DNA of 64,000 nt. Origin: Ornithinibacillus salinisoli (lineage in GTDB: Bacteria; Bacillota; Bacilli; Bacillales; Amphibacillaceae). The stretch is taken from assembly GCF_042682545.1 (NCBI RefSeq), contig NZ_JBHUHQ010000002.1; one strand, 5' to 3'. Position 1 is the stretch's first letter, and each line of letters opens with the position of its first letter. The translations under genes and the position numbers were made by a program. Below the pieces are notes generated by a model that was not told the origin of the DNA, ran no database searches, and worked only from the letters and a program-made list of their open reading frames with translations. Shown piece by piece: positions 23,366 through 33,800 of this stretch.

Positions 23366-24562
23366 ATGGTACATAGTAGTCAACAAGTTATTGATCAAAC
23401 AGAAGAATTTGGTGCAAAAAACTATCACCCACTTCCAGTTGTCGTTAAAAAAGCTGAGGGTGTTTGGGTAGAAGATCCTGAAGGAAATCGTTATATGGAT
23501 ATGCTAAGTGCATATTCTGCAGTTAACCAAGGACATCGTCATCCGAGAATTATTGAAGCACTAAAAAATCAAGCAGACGCTGTTACATTAACTTCCCGAG
23601 CATTCCATAATGACCAATTAGGTCCATGGTATGAAAAAATATGTAAGTTAACGAATAAAGAAATGGCACTACCAATGAACACTGGTGCAGAGGCTGTTGA
23701 AACGGCAGTAAAAGCGGTTCGTCGCTGGGCATATGATGTTAAAGGTGTGGCAGAAAATAAGGCAGAAATTATTGCTTGTGAAGGAAACTTCCACGGTAGA
23801 ACGATGACAGCAGTTTCCTTGTCATCAGAAGAAGAATACAAACGTGGTTTTGGTCCGATGCTTCCAGGAATTAAACTTATTCCTTATGGGGACATTGATG
23901 CCTTAAAAGCAGCCATAAACGAAAATACAGCAGGCTTCTTATTTGAACCAATCCAAGGGGAAGCTGGTATCGTAATTCCACCTGAAGGTTTCTTAAAAGA
24001 AGCATATGAAGTATGTAAAGAAAATAATGTGCTTTATATTGCTGATGAAATTCAAGCTGGACTTGCCCGTACTGGTAAAATGTTCGCTTGTGATTGGGAA
24101 GATGTTACACCAGACATGCTGATCTTAGGAAAAGCTCTTGGTGGCGGTGTAATGCCAATATCTTGTGTTGTCGCAAACAAAGATATTTTAGGTGTATTTA
24201 ATCCAGGATCACATGGATCAACATTTGGTGGAAACCCACTAGCGTGTGCTGTTTCAATTGCTTCACTTGAAGTACTATTAGAAGAAAACCTTGCTGACCG
24301 TTCACTTGAACTTGGTCAATACATGATGGATGAGCTAAACAAAATTGATAATCCAAAAATTACTGAAGTACGTGGAAAAGGATTATTTATTGGGCTGGAA
24401 TTATCAGAACCTGCACGTCCTTACTGTGAAGCTTTAAAAAGCAGAGGACTATTATGTAAAGAGACACATGAAAACGTCATTCGATTCGCTCCACCATTAA
24501 TTATTGATAAAGAAGACTTAGACTGGGCTTTAAATCATATTAAAGATGTGTTAAAAGCATAA
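23366..24562 (+). CDS. rocD: Ornithine aminotransferase
   Basis: RocD moves the delta-amino group of ornithine to 2-oxoglutarate, giving glutamate semialdehyde, in arginine/ornithine breakdown. The 398-residue PLP enzyme has the class III aminotransferase pattern: substrate loop around Tyr20 in KNYHPLPVV, phosphate-cofactor turn MNTGAEAVETA, Asp227 in ADEIQAG, and the Schiff-base Lys256 in LGKALGGGV. GGAGGG precedes the ATG. A TATAAT hexamer at 23327-23332 is a likely -10. No other roc genes are adjacent. An aminotransferase acting on another omega-amine is possible, but the motifs favour RocD. Confidence 0.93.
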   Translation: MVHSSQQVIDQTEEFGAKNYHPLPVVVKKAEGVWVEDPEGNRYMDMLSAYSAVNQGHRHPRIIEALKNQADAVTLTSRAFHNDQLGPWYEKICKLTNKEMALPMNTGAEAVETAVKAVRRWAYDVKGVAENKAEIIACEGNFHGRTMTAVSLSSEEEYKRGFGPMLPGIKLIPYGDIDALKAAINENTAGFLFEPIQGEAGIVIPPEGFLKEAYEVCKENNVLYIADEIQAGLARTGKMFACDWEDVTPDMLILGKALGGGVMPISCVVANKDILGVFNPGSHGSTFGGNPLACAVSIASLEVLLEENLADRSLELGQYMMDELNKIDNPKITEVRGKGLFIGLELSEPARPYCEALKSRGLLCKETHENVIRFAPPLIIDKEDLDWALNHIKDVLKA

Positions 24563-24621
24563 CAAATAGTAAGTGCTGTAGTTCCGTTTCATTGAAAACA
24601 TACGAAATAGCATATCAAATA

Positions 24622-24660
24622 ATAGCAGACCAAATCACTATGTGATTTGGTCTTTGCTTT
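24622..24660 (+). terminator. rocD terminator
   Basis: AGACCAAATCAC and GTGATTTGGTCT form a perfect 12-bp stem with a three-base loop, followed by a T-rich stretch. Confidence 0.85.
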
Positions 24661-24689
24661 TCCTTTAAAAATGAATCGGAGTATGGAGG

Positions 24690-24830
24690 TGGAGCGCGGA
24701 ATTGTTGCTTCTGAGCGAATATTTGATTTTGTGAGCGAATCCGTGCTGGTTCTGCGCGAATATTTGATTTTATGAGCGAATTGCTGCTGGTTCTGAGCGA
24801 ATATTTAAATTTATGAGCGAATCTACAATA
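24690..24830. repeat. 41-bp tandem repeats with GAGCGAAT motifs
   Basis: At least two full 41-bp units (24709-24749 and 24750-24790) and a third partial unit (24791-24825) are contiguous. Each begins TTCTGAGCGAATATTTGATT (with small changes) and contains a second GAGCGAAT half 26 bases later. A degenerate partial unit precedes them. There are no spacers, so this is not a CRISPR. The block lies between rocD and gerPA and encodes nothing convincing. Confidence 0.85.
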
Positions 24831-24939
24831 TTTCATCCCCACTTCTCTTTTTATGTTAAATACCATGGTGTTTCTGTGAAGAACTAAGAATTAGCATACT
24901 TAATAAGTAAATAGCCCTTGGAATAGACGTGTTTTTTTC

Positions 24940-24966
24940 AACAATTCATTACTTTTACATAAACTA
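24940..24966 (+). promoter_or_regulatory. Candidate SigK promoter of the gerP operon
   Basis: CATAAACTA (24958-24966) fits the SigK -10 consensus CATAnnnTA exactly. An AACA (24940-24943) about 15 bases upstream fits the short SigK -35. It lies 20 bases before gerPA. The gerP operon is known to be expressed from SigK in the mother cell, which supports the call. Confidence 0.7.
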
Positions 24967-24985
24967 ATATGAGGAGGGATAAAAA

Positions 24986-25198
24986 ATGCCAGCAATAGTA
25001 GGTGCAGTTAAGGTCAATAGTGTATCCGCATCCGCTATATTCAATATTGGAGACGTATATTCCATGAATCCTAACAGTTCTGCAAAAACATATGCTGGTG
25101 GTGGCTCCTTCAATACAGGAGATGGAATACGTATTGATTTAAACCAGTCTCATACGTATGTCTATGATAAAGATAAGTTAGATCAACCAGTAACATAA
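24986..25198 (+). CDS. gerPA: Spore germination protein GerPA
   Basis: First gene of the gerP operon, whose products sit in the inner spore coat and let germinants reach their receptors. The 70-residue protein has the GerPA/GerPF-type pattern (MPAIVGAVKVNSV, FNIGDVYSMNP, SAKTYAGGGSFNTGDG). GAGGAGGG precedes the ATG. A candidate SigK promoter lies upstream. It resembles GerPF at the far end of the operon, and the assignment rests on operon order. Confidence 0.88.
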   Translation: MPAIVGAVKVNSVSASAIFNIGDVYSMNPNSSAKTYAGGGSFNTGDGIRIDLNQSHTYVYDKDKLDQPVT

Positions 25199-25212
25199 AT
25201 GGAGTGAGAAAG

Positions 25213-25431
25213 TTGTACTTTACCGTTCATCAATCCATCAACATTAATATGTTAAAAGTAGGTTCCATAACCAATTCCTCTGTCTTACAAATTGGTAGTA
25301 CCGGAAGTATTCAAGCGAAATCAGAACTATATAATACTGGAGGATATACGGAACCAGCTGAAGAAGCGGAAGCTCTTGGTACGACTACTCCCCCTATTAT
25401 CCCTTTAACACAGCCAATAGCATTAACATAA
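25213..25431 (+). CDS. gerPB: Spore germination protein GerPB
   Basis: This 72-residue protein has the GerPB signature: NINMLKVGSITNSSVLQIGS, then LYNTGGYTEP. The TTG at 25213 is taken as the start because GGAG lies eight bases before it and the family begins M-[YF]-x-[FIV]-xQSI. A GTG at 25204 would add three residues without a ribosome site. It lies 14 bases after gerPA and is needed with its neighbours for coat permeability to germinants. Confidence 0.88.
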   Translation: MYFTVHQSININMLKVGSITNSSVLQIGSTGSIQAKSELYNTGGYTEPAEEAEALGTTTPPIIPLTQPIALT

Positions 25432-25489
25432 ATCAAATCATTGCATAATCTGTTTATAGGTAAATGCCTAGGGAAAAGGGGCGGAGCAC

Positions 25490-26089
25490 ATGAACATCTA
25501 TGATTGGAATTATTATTTATATGAACTTCAGCAAGCTAACCAACAGCAACAAAATCAATTACGCGAATTACAAGAGCGGATTAATAAATTAGAAAGCATG
25601 GTACAAGAAAAAAATTCGCATATGGTCGAAAGAGTCGAGTATCATTTTGATCAATTAAAGATCGAGCGATTAGATGGAACATTGCACATTGGATTATCTC
25701 CTAGTGATTTAGCAAATATAGATGATTTAGGGTTAGGAAACAACCAGTTCACAAGTAATAACGCGAATCCTAATTCTAATTCAAATTCTACGCAACAAAA
25801 GATTATGACCGATTTAACAAACTTCTTACACCAGGATGGACCAAACATGATACAGAATCTTGCAAATGAATACCAGTGTCCCATTGAGGTTCAATATCAA
25901 TCCATGCTAATACAGGACATGGAAAAGCAATTACCACAGCGAATTGGTTACTATACGGATGAAGCGAAACAACATAGAGATTCCTTAACAGACGAGGAAT
26001 TGCATAACTATGTCTGCGATAAAGTGAAAAAAGAAATATATCATTCCTTAGCAAAATATATGCAAGGGAATAGTGAAAAAGGAGAATAA
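25490..26089 (+). CDS. gerPC: Spore germination protein GerPC
   Basis: The largest GerP protein, with 199 residues. It has an N-terminal coiled-coil (about 5-45; QQANQQQQNQLRELQERINK), then a segment VERVEYHFDQLKIERLDGTL, conserved in GerPC, and a C-terminal helical region. GGGGCGGAG precedes the ATG. It has no signal peptide, as expected for mother-cell-made coat proteins. It is the third gene of the intact six-gene order. Confidence 0.9.
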   Translation: MNIYDWNYYLYELQQANQQQQNQLRELQERINKLESMVQEKNSHMVERVEYHFDQLKIERLDGTLHIGLSPSDLANIDDLGLGNNQFTSNNANPNSNSNSTQQKIMTDLTNFLHQDGPNMIQNLANEYQCPIEVQYQSMLIQDMEKQLPQRIGYYTDEAKQHRDSLTDEELHNYVCDKVKKEIYHSLAKYMQGNSEKGE

Positions 26090-26091
26090 TC

Positions 26092-26274
26092 ATGAATATG
26101 GAAGTTCATAATTGGGGTTTGCATGTTGGAAATATTCGTGTGGAAGCAGTAACATCCTCATCTGTTTTTTTAGTTGGGGATAATGAAGAAATGAAACTAT
26201 CTTCATTTTTTGATACACCACCTGAATCTTATACAGTTGGTTTATTAGTACCTTTAGCACCACCTGTTGCCTAA
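26092..26274 (+). CDS. gerPD: Spore germination protein GerPD
   Basis: A 60-residue protein with the GerPD pattern NWGLHVGNIRVEAVTSSSVFLVGD. It starts two bases after the gerPC stop, with the ribosome site AAGGAG in the end of gerPC, and its 3' end almost meets gerPE. It belongs to the coat germinant-permeability operon. Confidence 0.88.
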   Translation: MNMEVHNWGLHVGNIRVEAVTSSSVFLVGDNEEMKLSSFFDTPPESYTVGLLVPLAPPVA

Positions 26275-26287
26275 AGTAGGAGTATCT

Positions 26288-26668
26288 ATGCTTAATAAAC
26301 GCTTAGCAAAAGTTGGTCATATTCGAATTCAATCGGTAGCATTTAGTTCTATATTTAATATTGGAGATACGAATAATGCAAATCCAACATCTAGAGCAAT
26401 CGCATTGCAACAAGAAGGTGCTGTTTTTAATGATAAAGATGACTTACAATTTGAAGATTATCCGATTTTTAAGATGGAACCAAATTGGATCGAGCTAGAA
26501 AATAAAGTAAGTATGAACAGCATTCATCATTCCAAAACCATTCATGTAGAAAATATCTATATGAATGGTACCAGTCAATCAGGAATTGTTCAGATCGGAA
26601 GCATCAAGAAAATAAATGCCGATGCACGAGTAAAACATTTCAGAAGAATTAGATCAGAGGAAGAATAA
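26288..26668 (+). CDS. gerPE: Spore germination protein GerPE
   Basis: This 126-residue protein has repeated GerP-type units: VGHIRIQSVAFSSIFNIGDT at the start and NGTSQSGIVQIGSIKKINAD near the end. The ATG at 26288 follows TAGGAG. An upstream in-frame ATG at 26267 overlaps gerPD and has no ribosome site. It is the fifth gene of the operon. Confidence 0.88.
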   Translation: MLNKRLAKVGHIRIQSVAFSSIFNIGDTNNANPTSRAIALQQEGAVFNDKDDLQFEDYPIFKMEPNWIELENKVSMNSIHHSKTIHVENIYMNGTSQSGIVQIGSIKKINADARVKHFRRIRSEEE

Positions 26669-26743
26669 TTACTGAATAATCTACACACAAAGTTACTTTG
26701 ATTCATATTCTAAAAGTAAAATAATAGTAGTAGGTGTATTGAT

Positions 26744-26965
26744 ATGCCATCTATCATTGCGGGACCATTAAAAATCAATAGTGTTGGCGGTGGAGTAGTG
26801 AATTTTGGGGATGCATTTTACTTATCACCAAAAAGCGCTGACAAAACCAATGCAGGGTCAGGATCACTTAATACAGGTGACTTTATAAACACGAATACAG
26901 GTTTGAGTTCCACAAATCCATTTGATCCAGATGTTAGTGATCAAAATGTAACTGCAAACGCATAA
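26744..26965 (+). CDS. gerPF: Spore germination protein GerPF
   Basis: This 73-residue protein closes the operon. Its pattern (GPLKINSVGGGVVNFGDAFY, SGSLNTGDFIN, PFDPDVSDQN) is the GerPF/GerPA type. GTAGGTG lies nine bases before the ATG. The 75-base gap after gerPE is the widest in the operon, but no terminator lies in it. A strong terminator follows the gene. Confidence 0.9.
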   Translation: MPSIIAGPLKINSVGGGVVNFGDAFYLSPKSADKTNAGSGSLNTGDFINTNTGLSSTNPFDPDVSDQNVTANA

Positions 26966-26985
26966 AACAGTAATGATATAAACAA

Positions 26986-27023
26986 AGAAGAGAGTGTAAG
27001 TAATTTACTACACTCTCTTTTAC
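26986..27023 (+). terminator. gerP operon terminator
   Basis: GAGAGTGTA and TACACTCTC form a perfect stem around a ten-base loop (AGTAATTTAC), flanked by A- and T-rich sides. Confidence 0.88.
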
Positions 27024-27117
27024 ATATTGACTCGGATTAAAAATAAATTGTAGAGATAACAGTAATCCTCCACGATCTGTTCTTCCTCAGATAATCATAT
27101 GACTTTTTCTCTTTCTT

Positions 27118-30100
27118 CTACTTTAAGGGAACTTTTACGAGCAATTGTTTGCTAAAGAAATATAAATAGGTTTCTTTAACTGGTTGTTTCCAAATTCGTT
27201 CCAATGCATATCGGTAAAGACTTAATTGTGTTTCATATCGTTTAACAAGTTTGTCGACTAGTGATTCGGTGATTTCACCTGAAATGGCATCTGTCTTATA
27301 ATCTAATATAATCCAACCATCATCTTTTGGAATAACACAATCTAGTACACCTTGTAACATAATCTGTTCATTTGTTTCACTTTGCCAATTTGCATACACC
27401 TCGTTAGCAGGTAATGTGATGCTAAAAGGTACTTCCCGATAAATGGTTGATTGTTCCAACATGTAACTCGCAATATTCGTTTTAAAGAATTTCTCAATTG
27501 CCGAAACATCAATAATATCAGCTTCTTGGCGCAGCAAAATTTCTTTCTCTATCAATGTTTCTATAAACGCCAGAATTTCACGTGAATCCATCTGCTTAGC
27601 AAAAGAAATATGCTGCATAACTGTATGCATTGCTGTACCTCTCTCAGCAGCTGAAAGTTTCTTTTCTTTTTGCATAAAGACAGGCTTTCTTACAATGGGA
27701 GCTTGAAAAGGAGTAATAAGTTGCTCAGCACTGTATTCATCTTTTATTTCGCGTTGGCGTTTAATTTCGGTTACCGTTTGTTTCACACGAGATCTAGCAG
27801 CTTCCTCATATGGATACGTATACGAAAGTCTGTCATGAACAAAAGAATCTAGCGCTTCATCTTCTAGTTCGATTGGTTGCCACTTACTAATTTTCTCTTT
27901 GAGTTGCATATCTGCTTCCACACTTGACTCCTCTAGATTAACCAAATCACTCCCATGAATAATTGAAACATCCCATCTAGAAGGATCGATCCGGATTTCG
28001 TCTAAAACGGCATCCTGAATGTCTTCCGTTCGTAATATATCTGTCTCCTGATGGCGAATCAATGCTGGACCAACCCAATCCAAATACGTTTTGGACTCCA
28101 TTCGAAAATGTGCGGGCATGATCCATTCCGAATGATCAAGCATTTTCTGCCATTTTTCTTGTTTCTTCTCAAACGAAGCTACATTGCCAACCATAACTAA
28201 TTTTTCTTTTGCTCGAGTTAAAGCAACATATAATACACGCATTTCCTCTGCTAATAGTTCACGAAGTTTTTCCTGGCGCATTGCATCGAAATAAATAGTT
28301 GGATAGGTTATACGTTTAACAGGATCAATATATTTACTAGCAAAACCTAAATCCTTATGCAATAAATAGCGTTTATTTAAATCTTGTAAATTAAACTGTT
28401 TTTCCATTGCTCCTACAATAACTACTGGAAATTCTAGCCCTTTGCTTTTATGAATTGTCATGATACGAACGACGTCTTCCTGCTCACTTAAAGCTCGTGC
28501 AGCACCTAGGTCATCACCTCGTTCTTCCATACGCTCAATGAAGCGCAAGAAGCGAAAGAGTCCTCGGAAAGAGGTTGTTTCATAACTTCTAGCTCGATCA
28601 TATAATGCACGTAGATTCGCTTGACGTTGGCGACCACCTGGCATACCACCAACAAAATCATAATATCCCGTTTCCCGATAAATTTGCCAAATTAGTTCAG
28701 AAAGTGCACCCTGTCTAGATGCTAAACGGAATTGTTCAAGTTTGTTTAAAAATCGCATCACTTTTTCAGTCAGCTCATTTGCATTTTCACGCTGATATTT
28801 TTGCAATGCATCATAGTACGTATGTTTACGATCTGCTAGTCGAATCGAAGCTAGTTCATCCTCATTTAGTCCTACAATAGGGGATTTAAGTACCGATGCT
28901 AATGGAATATCCTGCCTTGGGTTATCAATAATTTTCAGGAAGCTTAGCATGATTTTAACTTCGATTGCTTCAAAATATCCGGTGGACAGTTCAGCATACA
29001 CTGGAATTCCTTGCTTTTTAAGTTCATCGACTATTGTTGGTGCCCATGTCATGGAACGGAGTAGAATAACGACATCCCGATATTGAACATCCCTTTGCTG
29101 CTCTGTTGTTTTGTCAAAGACTTGGAGTGGTGCTCTCTCCTTTTGCCCAATCCATCCTTTAATTTTCTCGGCATATGCTCTTGCTTCAAGCTGGGCCTTT
29201 TCTAAATCTTGATAGTTTTCCTCTTCATCTGCTGGATCCTCTTTCTCTTCTGGCTTCTGTCGATCAACGATGACCAGTTCAGGGTTGGGTTCGGCATATG
29301 GTAGCGTATCATACATCTTATTTCCATAGATCAACTCAGCATCTTTGTCATAGTTAATCTCCCCTAATTCTTCATCTAGAATTTGTCTAAAGATATAATT
29401 CGCACCGACAAGAACTAATTCTCTACTACGGAAGTTACTTGCAAGGTCAATCCGTTTTCCTACCTGATCTTCCTTTGCAAAGCGTTTGTATTTTTCGATA
29501 AACAAAGATGGTTCCGCATGTCGAAATCGATAGATACTTTGTTTTACATCTCCAACCATGAACATATTCCCAGATCCCACTTGATCACTAATCATTGTTA
29601 GAATTGTCTCCTGAACTAGGTTTGTATCCTGGTATTCATCGACAAGTAGTTCACTAAATTGATTTTGTAAGCTTTTGGCAACACTTGATGGGATTGGCTG
29701 ACTAGCTGTAGATGTTTCATCAATTAATAATTGCAAGCAATAATGCTCTAAATCGGAAAAATCAACTACTGCTTTTTCTTTCTTTAACTTAGTAAACCGT
29801 ATGTGAAATTCCTTTACTAACTCTGTAAGTGATTTAATTACCGGAGCCAACTCGCGCATATCATCAATATGATGGGATAATTTCCGACTAAACCATCCGC
29901 CCTTCATTTTATTCCAACGTTTTTTGTAACTCTCACGCAATGCTTTTACTTTATTTTTCTTTCCTTCATCACACTCGCTACTTTTTCGGGACAATGCGAT
30001 AAATTTGCTTGTAGCTAGGTATTCTTGAAGTCCGTCCCATGATTCTAATAGGCTCTTAGCTTCACTTAGCATCGCCATATCCGATTCAACCGCTTCTTTA

Positions 30101-30846
30101 TATTGCTCTGGTCCTTCAGGGTCCTGTGTCAAGGTTAATGCTAAGTCCATCTCTTGCTGTAACGCCTCAAATTGATTGGTTACTTCTTGTTTGATAATGT
30201 CCAACCAAGTCAAATCTTCTTCTTTCCAATTGTCAGCTATGTCATATACCTCTGCTAACTGATCCAGCCATTGACTTGGCCAAGGATTTTGAATAGCGAA
30301 AGTATATAGTGAAAGAACTAAGTTTTCCACATCTCCATCACTTCGGTCACTGGAAAACCGGTCGACAACGGCGAAGAAGCGTTCTTGTTCCTCTCCTTCT
30401 GCGCCATACCACTCTTCAAATAACTCATCCATTACTTCCTGCTGCATCAAATCAGCTTCCATATCATTTGCAATACGAAATCCAGGGTCAATATCTAATA
30501 AATACGCATATTGCTTTACGACATCCAAACAAAAGGAATGCAGTGTCGAAATTGATGCACGTTGAAGTAATGATAATTGCTTTTTGAGGTGTACCGAAGT
30601 TGGATCTACTTCCAACGCTTTCTCCAGTGCAAGACCAACTCGGTTACGCATTTCTTGAGCGGCTGCATTTGTAAAAGTTACGACGAGAAGGGAATCGATA
30701 TCAACTGGATTTTCCTTTTTTAGTAGCTTTTGAATAATACGCTCTACTAAAACTGCTGTTTTTCCAGATCCTGCTGCGGCGGCAACTAATACATCACTAC
30801 CATCCGTATAGATAGCCTCTTCTTGTTCTTTCGTCCAGTTTACCAT
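27118..30846 (-). CDS. addA: Helicase-nuclease AddAB, subunit AddA
   Basis: AddA is the motor and one nuclease of the AddAB complex, which resects double-strand breaks up to Chi for RecA loading. The 1242-residue protein has the UvrD-type Walker A AAAGSGKT (residues 23-30), LLVDEYQDTN (motif II), VGDVKQSIYRFRHAE (motif III), TIHKSKGLEFPVV (motif V) and LYVALTRAKEKL (motif VI). A C-terminal RecB-type nuclease domain follows, with LDYKTDA. The ATG directly follows the addB stop, with GGGGGAGG as ribosome site, so the two are translationally linked. B. subtilis has sbcDC next; here the convergent gerP operon follows instead. Confidence 0.97.
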   Translation of the reverse strand: MVNWTKEQEEAIYTDGSDVLVAAAAGSGKTAVLVERIIQKLLKKENPVDIDSLLVVTFTNAAAQEMRNRVGLALEKALEVDPTSVHLKKQLSLLQRASISTLHSFCLDVVKQYAYLLDIDPGFRIANDMEADLMQQEVMDELFEEWYGAEGEEQERFFAVVDRFSSDRSDGDVENLVLSLYTFAIQNPWPSQWLDQLAEVYDIADNWKEEDLTWLDIIKQEVTNQFEALQQEMDLALTLTQDPEGPEQYKEAVESDMAMLSEAKSLLESWDGLQEYLATSKFIALSRKSSECDEGKKNKVKALRESYKKRWNKMKGGWFSRKLSHHIDDMRELAPVIKSLTELVKEFHIRFTKLKKEKAVVDFSDLEHYCLQLLIDETSTASQPIPSSVAKSLQNQFSELLVDEYQDTNLVQETILTMISDQVGSGNMFMVGDVKQSIYRFRHAEPSLFIEKYKRFAKEDQVGKRIDLASNFRSRELVLVGANYIFRQILDEELGEINYDKDAELIYGNKMYDTLPYAEPNPELVIVDRQKPEEKEDPADEEENYQDLEKAQLEARAYAEKIKGWIGQKERAPLQVFDKTTEQQRDVQYRDVVILLRSMTWAPTIVDELKKQGIPVYAELSTGYFEAIEVKIMLSFLKIIDNPRQDIPLASVLKSPIVGLNEDELASIRLADRKHTYYDALQKYQRENANELTEKVMRFLNKLEQFRLASRQGALSELIWQIYRETGYYDFVGGMPGGRQRQANLRALYDRARSYETTSFRGLFRFLRFIERMEERGDDLGAARALSEQEDVVRIMTIHKSKGLEFPVVIVGAMEKQFNLQDLNKRYLLHKDLGFASKYIDPVKRITYPTIYFDAMRQEKLRELLAEEMRVLYVALTRAKEKLVMVGNVASFEKKQEKWQKMLDHSEWIMPAHFRMESKTYLDWVGPALIRHQETDILRTEDIQDAVLDEIRIDPSRWDVSIIHGSDLVNLEESSVEADMQLKEKISKWQPIELEDEALDSFVHDRLSYTYPYEEAARSRVKQTVTEIKRQREIKDEYSAEQLITPFQAPIVRKPVFMQKEKKLSAAERGTAMHTVMQHISFAKQMDSREILAFIETLIEKEILLRQEADIIDVSAIEKFFKTNIASYMLEQSTIYREVPFSITLPANEVYANWQSETNEQIMLQGVLDCVIPKDDGWIILDYKTDAISGEITESLVDKLVKRYETQLSLYRYALERIWKQPVKETYLYFFSKQLLVKVPLK

Positions 30847-33800
30847 CTATACCTCCCCCTTCGTTCGGATTTTATCCAATATTTCTTCATCACCAATGTC
30901 TTGTAATTTGCGAAAATTATTCGTCTCTAGTGAAGTATCAAATTGACAGACGGATAGAAATGGACAATACGTACAAGCAATATTTTGCTTATGTTGGTAA
31001 GGGTTTAAATGAACGCCACCCTGAGTAATATCAATTCCTGCTTGCATCATTAACTGATGTATATGATGTTGCAAACTGGAAAAAGTTTCTGAACTAGCTA
31101 CCTTGGATTTATCATAGAACTCCCCAGTTTTTTTCACGGCAGCTGGTAGCATATCACTCCACCCAGTATCTAAATTCGTATCCATTAGTTTTACAACCTG
31201 TTCATCGGCAAGCAACATGCCCTGCATTTTATATTCTTTAAAAATCTCTTTCTCTAGTTCTTCATCAGAGATTCTTTTATTTCCAGAGATCATCGGATTA
31301 TGAACATGGAAATAAAGTACCCCAGCAGGAGTAGCTTTTTTCTGTAGCCAGCTTTCGGATTGCGATAATACAACATCTAAATATGTGAGCATCTGCAATG
31401 CAAGTCCATAATATACCTCTACTAAGTTCAGTCCCTTTGCACTAGATTTATAATCTATAATACGCAAAAATAATTCTTCATTATTTATCGCTTTATCCAC
31501 CCGATCAATTCGACCTCGAAGCATTATTTCAAAGCCATTCGGTAGTTCCAATGTTACAGGATTTAGTTTGTCATGCTGCGAACCAAAACCTAATTCTAAC
31601 CCAACCGGTGAAAACTGACTTTGTCGAGCTTGTTCACTCAGAACAAATGCTGCTCTCGCAATCACTTCCTCTAATTTACGCTGTATATATTGGTAACGGT
31701 TTGAGCTATGCAAAATTTGGTGCTGAAGAATCGGTGCTAAATTCTGAACTGCTCGCTGTGCATATGATGCCGTATCCTGTTTCGTCAATCCAGAAAAATC
31801 CCTTCCTTCATCTTGAATCCACTCGGTAATAATTCGTAATGCTTCATGGAATAGGTTACCGATATCAGGTGCGTCCAATTTATATGTTTTACGCTCATCT
31901 AGTCCTAGACTATACTTTGCAAAATGCTGGTATGAGCAGCGGTAATAGGATTCTAACCGGGATACACTTGCTTTCACCTGCTTCGGATACAATTCTTTGA
32001 CCGTATGTTCCGAAATATCCAAAGGTTTATTTTCATAATATAGGCTTTGTAAAATCGTGTAGGTCGTATCATGTTTATGACCATGATTCATATACCAATT
32101 CAAAACATGCCACCAAACAGGTTTTACTGGATAACCTTTTCTACTTCTTGCTAATTGTGCTGTTAACGCAGACCTAGTTTTCACCGGTGTCGTGATATAT
32201 CGTTCCGCATCCACTAATTCATCTGGATCTTGTAAAAGAGTATGTTCACTACAAGATGGGAATAAGTCTTCCATCCGCTTTATTAGCTGAGAAGGCATCT
32301 TCGATTTACCTTCTTCATCACTAAGTGGATAACTAACCCATAAGTAATCTCTAGCGGAGGTAAATGCGAGATACATATAGAACCAGTCATCCAGAAGTTG
32401 ACGTTTGCTTGTTTCCGCTAGCTTCATGCCGTGTCCCGCCAAAAGTTCCCTTTCTGTTTCGTTAATCATCCCGTCGGCAGGTGGTTTTAAAGGCCAAACC
32501 CCTTCATTTACCCCTAACAAAAAGGAACATTTTATTCCACTGATCCGTGATCGGTCAATCGTACCAACGATGACATGATCAATACTCGGTGGAACATGGG
32601 AGAATTTCAGTGATTCAAACCCAGCATCCAATGTTGCCCGGAATGTTGCTAATGACATCGGCTCATCACCAGCCATCTCTACTATTTCATCGAATAATTG
32701 AATAATGGCATTCCAGACTTGTTCCTGTTCTCGCCCCTTTTCAATTTGTCCATGATCATCATAATATGTGCGCATGGATTCTAGCCGATTTGAAACACCG
32801 AGGTTTTCTAAGAGTATATAAGTTATTTCGCAAAACTCCTGAACAGTTTCTGCTTTACGAATAGTTGTATCAAAAGTTTGCAATGCTTGTACAACCTGCT
32901 TACGATAGCGATTAATGCGTATTTGCATCTTCATTTCTTCATCTGTTTGCGCTGCTTGGTCAAACCCACGAAAACGTTGAAATACCCACTCTTGATCACC
33001 AGTCCATCTTTCGCGAGACCTCATTCCATATTCCAACACATAGTTTTCTAATTCATCAATAGCATCAGTCGTTAAGGGATATTCTTCATCTGTTTGTGGA
33101 ATAAAACCTGTTTTCAACACTCGAAAAATAGCATCGTAACGCCAATTGCCTTCCACAATATCTAAAACAGAACGAATAAACTCAATTAATGAATGATTAA
33201 GCATTGTTCTTTTCTCATCAATGAACACAGGAATATTATAATCTTCAAAGATTGTTGCTATTAGGTCTTGGTACATCTCAGTTTGGCGTATTAAGACTGC
33301 CATGTCTCGAAAACGGTAATTTTCCTCGCGAACAAGCCTTAATATTTCTTGTGCAACACCTTCGACTTCTGCACGCGGATGTACCGCTTCTGCTATTTGA
33401 ATTGGTGCATTTCCTTCATATGCTAGTGCAGGTCTGACATCAAAATTCTCCTCTAAATGAGCAAAATACGGTCGCTCCTGAAACCTTCCATCTCTTGGGT
33501 CTAACATGATATCTTCTTCTATCTCTACTCGGTTTTCGTGAGCAATCGATTTGAGCACATGATATGTTTCAGTTGTTTGATAAAATAAATCCAGGTCTGA
33601 TAACTGTTCCGCTTCCGGATGATCTACCGTTAACGTAAATGTAAGATTGTCACATTTTTTCATTAGTGTCTCGACAACAAGTAATTCCTTCGGTGTAAAT
33701 CGATGAAATCCATCAAAATATATTTCAGCACCATTCAAAAATGACGCGTCTGGAATCTTCTCTGCTAATAACTGTAACTGATCCTCACTATCTATATAGT

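Noticed and set aside
24690..24830. Possible CRISPR array
   Set aside because: The 41-bp repeats are contiguous with no variable spacers, and no cas genes are in the window.
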